Shown here: positions 63,198 through 64,000 of the stretch, piece by piece
Numbering within the stretch: position 1 is the first letter of the stretch
Layout of the letters: each line of letters starts with the position of its first letter
Assembly: GCF_028282165.1 (NCBI RefSeq)
Contig: NZ_JANQIM010000043.1
Coordinates: forward strand, 1 to 64,000
DNA: 64,000 nt
Direction of reading: 5' to 3'
DNA from: Winogradskyella sp.
Lineage (GTDB): Bacteria > Bacteroidota > Bacteroidia > Flavobacteriales > Flavobacteriaceae
The notes under the pieces: model-generated
What the model saw: the letters and a program-made list of their open reading frames with translations, nothing else
Databases searched by the model: none
Told to the model about the DNA's origin: nothing
Translations under genes and position numbers: made by a program

Positions 63198-64000
63198 TTC
63201 TGCTTATTTCTCTTACAAAATATACTGGTCTGCTCTCTGCAGTGCCAACTATTCTTATTAAATATTCACCAATAACTCCCAATGCAAAAAGGGTAAGTCC
63301 ACCAAAAAACAGAACGCTTAATATGAGTGAAGTCCAACCTTGTAATATATACTCTTGGGTCATTTTTTTTACAACAACGACTACTGCAATAACAACACTG
63401 ACAAGTGCAGACGAAAATCCTAAATATCCAATAAATCTTAACAATAGAGACGAATTATTTATGATAAGATTGCTAAACAATTTCAGCATTTTAAAAAACG
63501 TATAATTACTTCTTCCCTCATCCCTTGTGTGATGATCTATTTCGACATTTACAATATCATTTGTAACTGAAAAAAGAAGTGCCGGAATAAATGGATAAGG
63601 GGTTTTAATACTTAATATTTTCTCTGCTGTAGCCTTACTCATCAATCTATATGATGATAACTTGATATGTTTTGGTTTTCCTAGAATAACATGATCAAAA
63701 TACCCTTTTATCTTACTTCCAAGATTTTTAAATAGACTATGCTGTTTTTTAGGAAACTTTGCAATAACAACGTCGTGCGCTTTCAAAGCTATAAGTTTTG
63801 AAATATCGTCTGGATTGTGCTGAAGGTCGTCATCCATGGTAATAATATAGTCCCCCTTTGCATAATTTAAGCCACAAAGCGTTGCAGGCTGTTGGCCAAA
63901 GTTTTTGGTCAATTTTATACCGACCACTTTCTTATTTTCTGAAACCAATTCTCTCAATGCTTCATTAGTAGCCTCATAAAAAGGGCTATCATTGACCAAA
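63187..64000 (-). CDS. Polyprenyl-phosphate glycosyltransferase (GT2, ArnC/DPM-like), 5' end outside window
   Basis: The frame runs to the window edge without a start. The visible 270 residues begin just inside the first Asp motif (VNDSPFYEA). They contain KNFGQQPATLCGLNYAKGDYIITMDDDLQHNPDD, the DDDLQ metal motif of dolichol/undecaprenyl-phosphate sugar transferases, and two C-terminal membrane helices (about 190-210 and 222-245). The family transfers a sugar to undecaprenyl phosphate on the cytosolic face, and the GT-C-like protein at 59827-61029 could use that donor. Partial gene. Confidence 0.85.
   Translation of the reverse strand, partial: LVNDSPFYEATNEALRELVSENKKVVGIKLTKNFGQQPATLCGLNYAKGDYIITMDDDLQHNPDDISKLIALKAHDVVIAKFPKKQHSLFKNLGSKIKGYFDHVILGKPKHIKLSSYRLMSKATAEKILSIKTPYPFIPALLFSVTNDIVNVEIDHHTRDEGRSNYTFFKMLKLFSNLIINNSSLLLRFIGYLGFSSALVSVVIAVVVVVKKMTQEYILQGWTSLILSVLFFGGLTLFALGVIGEYLIRIVGTAESRPVYFVREISRSEE

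Noticed and set aside
36591..64000. Wzx/Wzy-dependent capsule locus
   Set aside because: No flippase, Wza or Wzc in the window, and an ABC exporter is present instead.

Overview
The window comes from a member of the Bacteroidota, most likely a marine, pigmented Flavobacteriaceae. The DNA is AT-rich. Gene starts lack Shine-Dalgarno sites. Promoter-like TAnnTTTG elements occur. There are short 'SCKAQ'-type lipoprotein signals, a PorV/PorQ-like protein of type IX secretion, a cyclophilin-FKBP fusion, and flavobacterial carotenoid genes. I saw no rRNA, tRNA, CRISPR array, transposase or phage gene.

Positions 1-26600 carry mostly chromosomal housekeeping genes. A carH-like MerR/B12 regulator leads an apparent operon crtI-crtB-crtZ (496-4188). 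Next come a TlpA thioredoxin and a Crp/Fnr regulator, aconitase, an S9 peptidase, and a periplasmic foldase operon of three SurA-like proteins followed by a MoxR ATPase. A second carotenoid operon, crtD-cruF-crtY, runs on the minus strand (17014-20307). Together the two clusters encode every step from GGPP to a saproxanthin-type monocyclic carotenoid, and possibly zeaxanthin. A B12-dependent photoreceptor is the likely local regulator. After these come a TPR lipoprotein, an immunophilin fusion, a block rich in repeats (7-bp and 120-bp tandem units plus REP-like palindromes), an Mrr-like nuclease and recQ.

Positions 26700-36600 hold a set kdsD-tatC-carboxymuconolactone decarboxylase-lptB, interrupted by a roughly 3-kb accessory island on the opposite strand (28885-31825). 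The island has a GC-rich lipoprotein N-terminus, separated by a probable 1-bp frameshift from an AT-rich JAMM-motif domain. It is followed by a tandem array of small paralogous lipoproteins, one of them truncated, and a 151-bp direct repeat at about 96% identity. The layout resembles a polymorphic toxin locus. Then come membrane proteins (one looks like a TerC remnant), pssA, a PorV/PorQ-like outer-membrane protein and an Lnb/DUF4105 protein.

Positions 36591-64000 are one long minus-strand surface-polysaccharide locus that continues past the right edge. It encodes a nonulosonic (sialic-type) acid pathway neuA-neuB-methyltransferase-neuC, about ten glycosyltransferases, sugar aminotransferases (one WecE-like), a NeuD-like acetyltransferase, Wzm/Wzt ABC export, an O-antigen ligase/polymerase, a GT-C-like protein, a sulfotransferase, an undecaprenyl-phosphate sugar transferase, and an unusual fusion of a sulfotransferase-like domain to a DUF115/sialyltransferase-like domain. 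The likely product is a nonulosonate-containing, possibly methylated and sulfated surface glycan.
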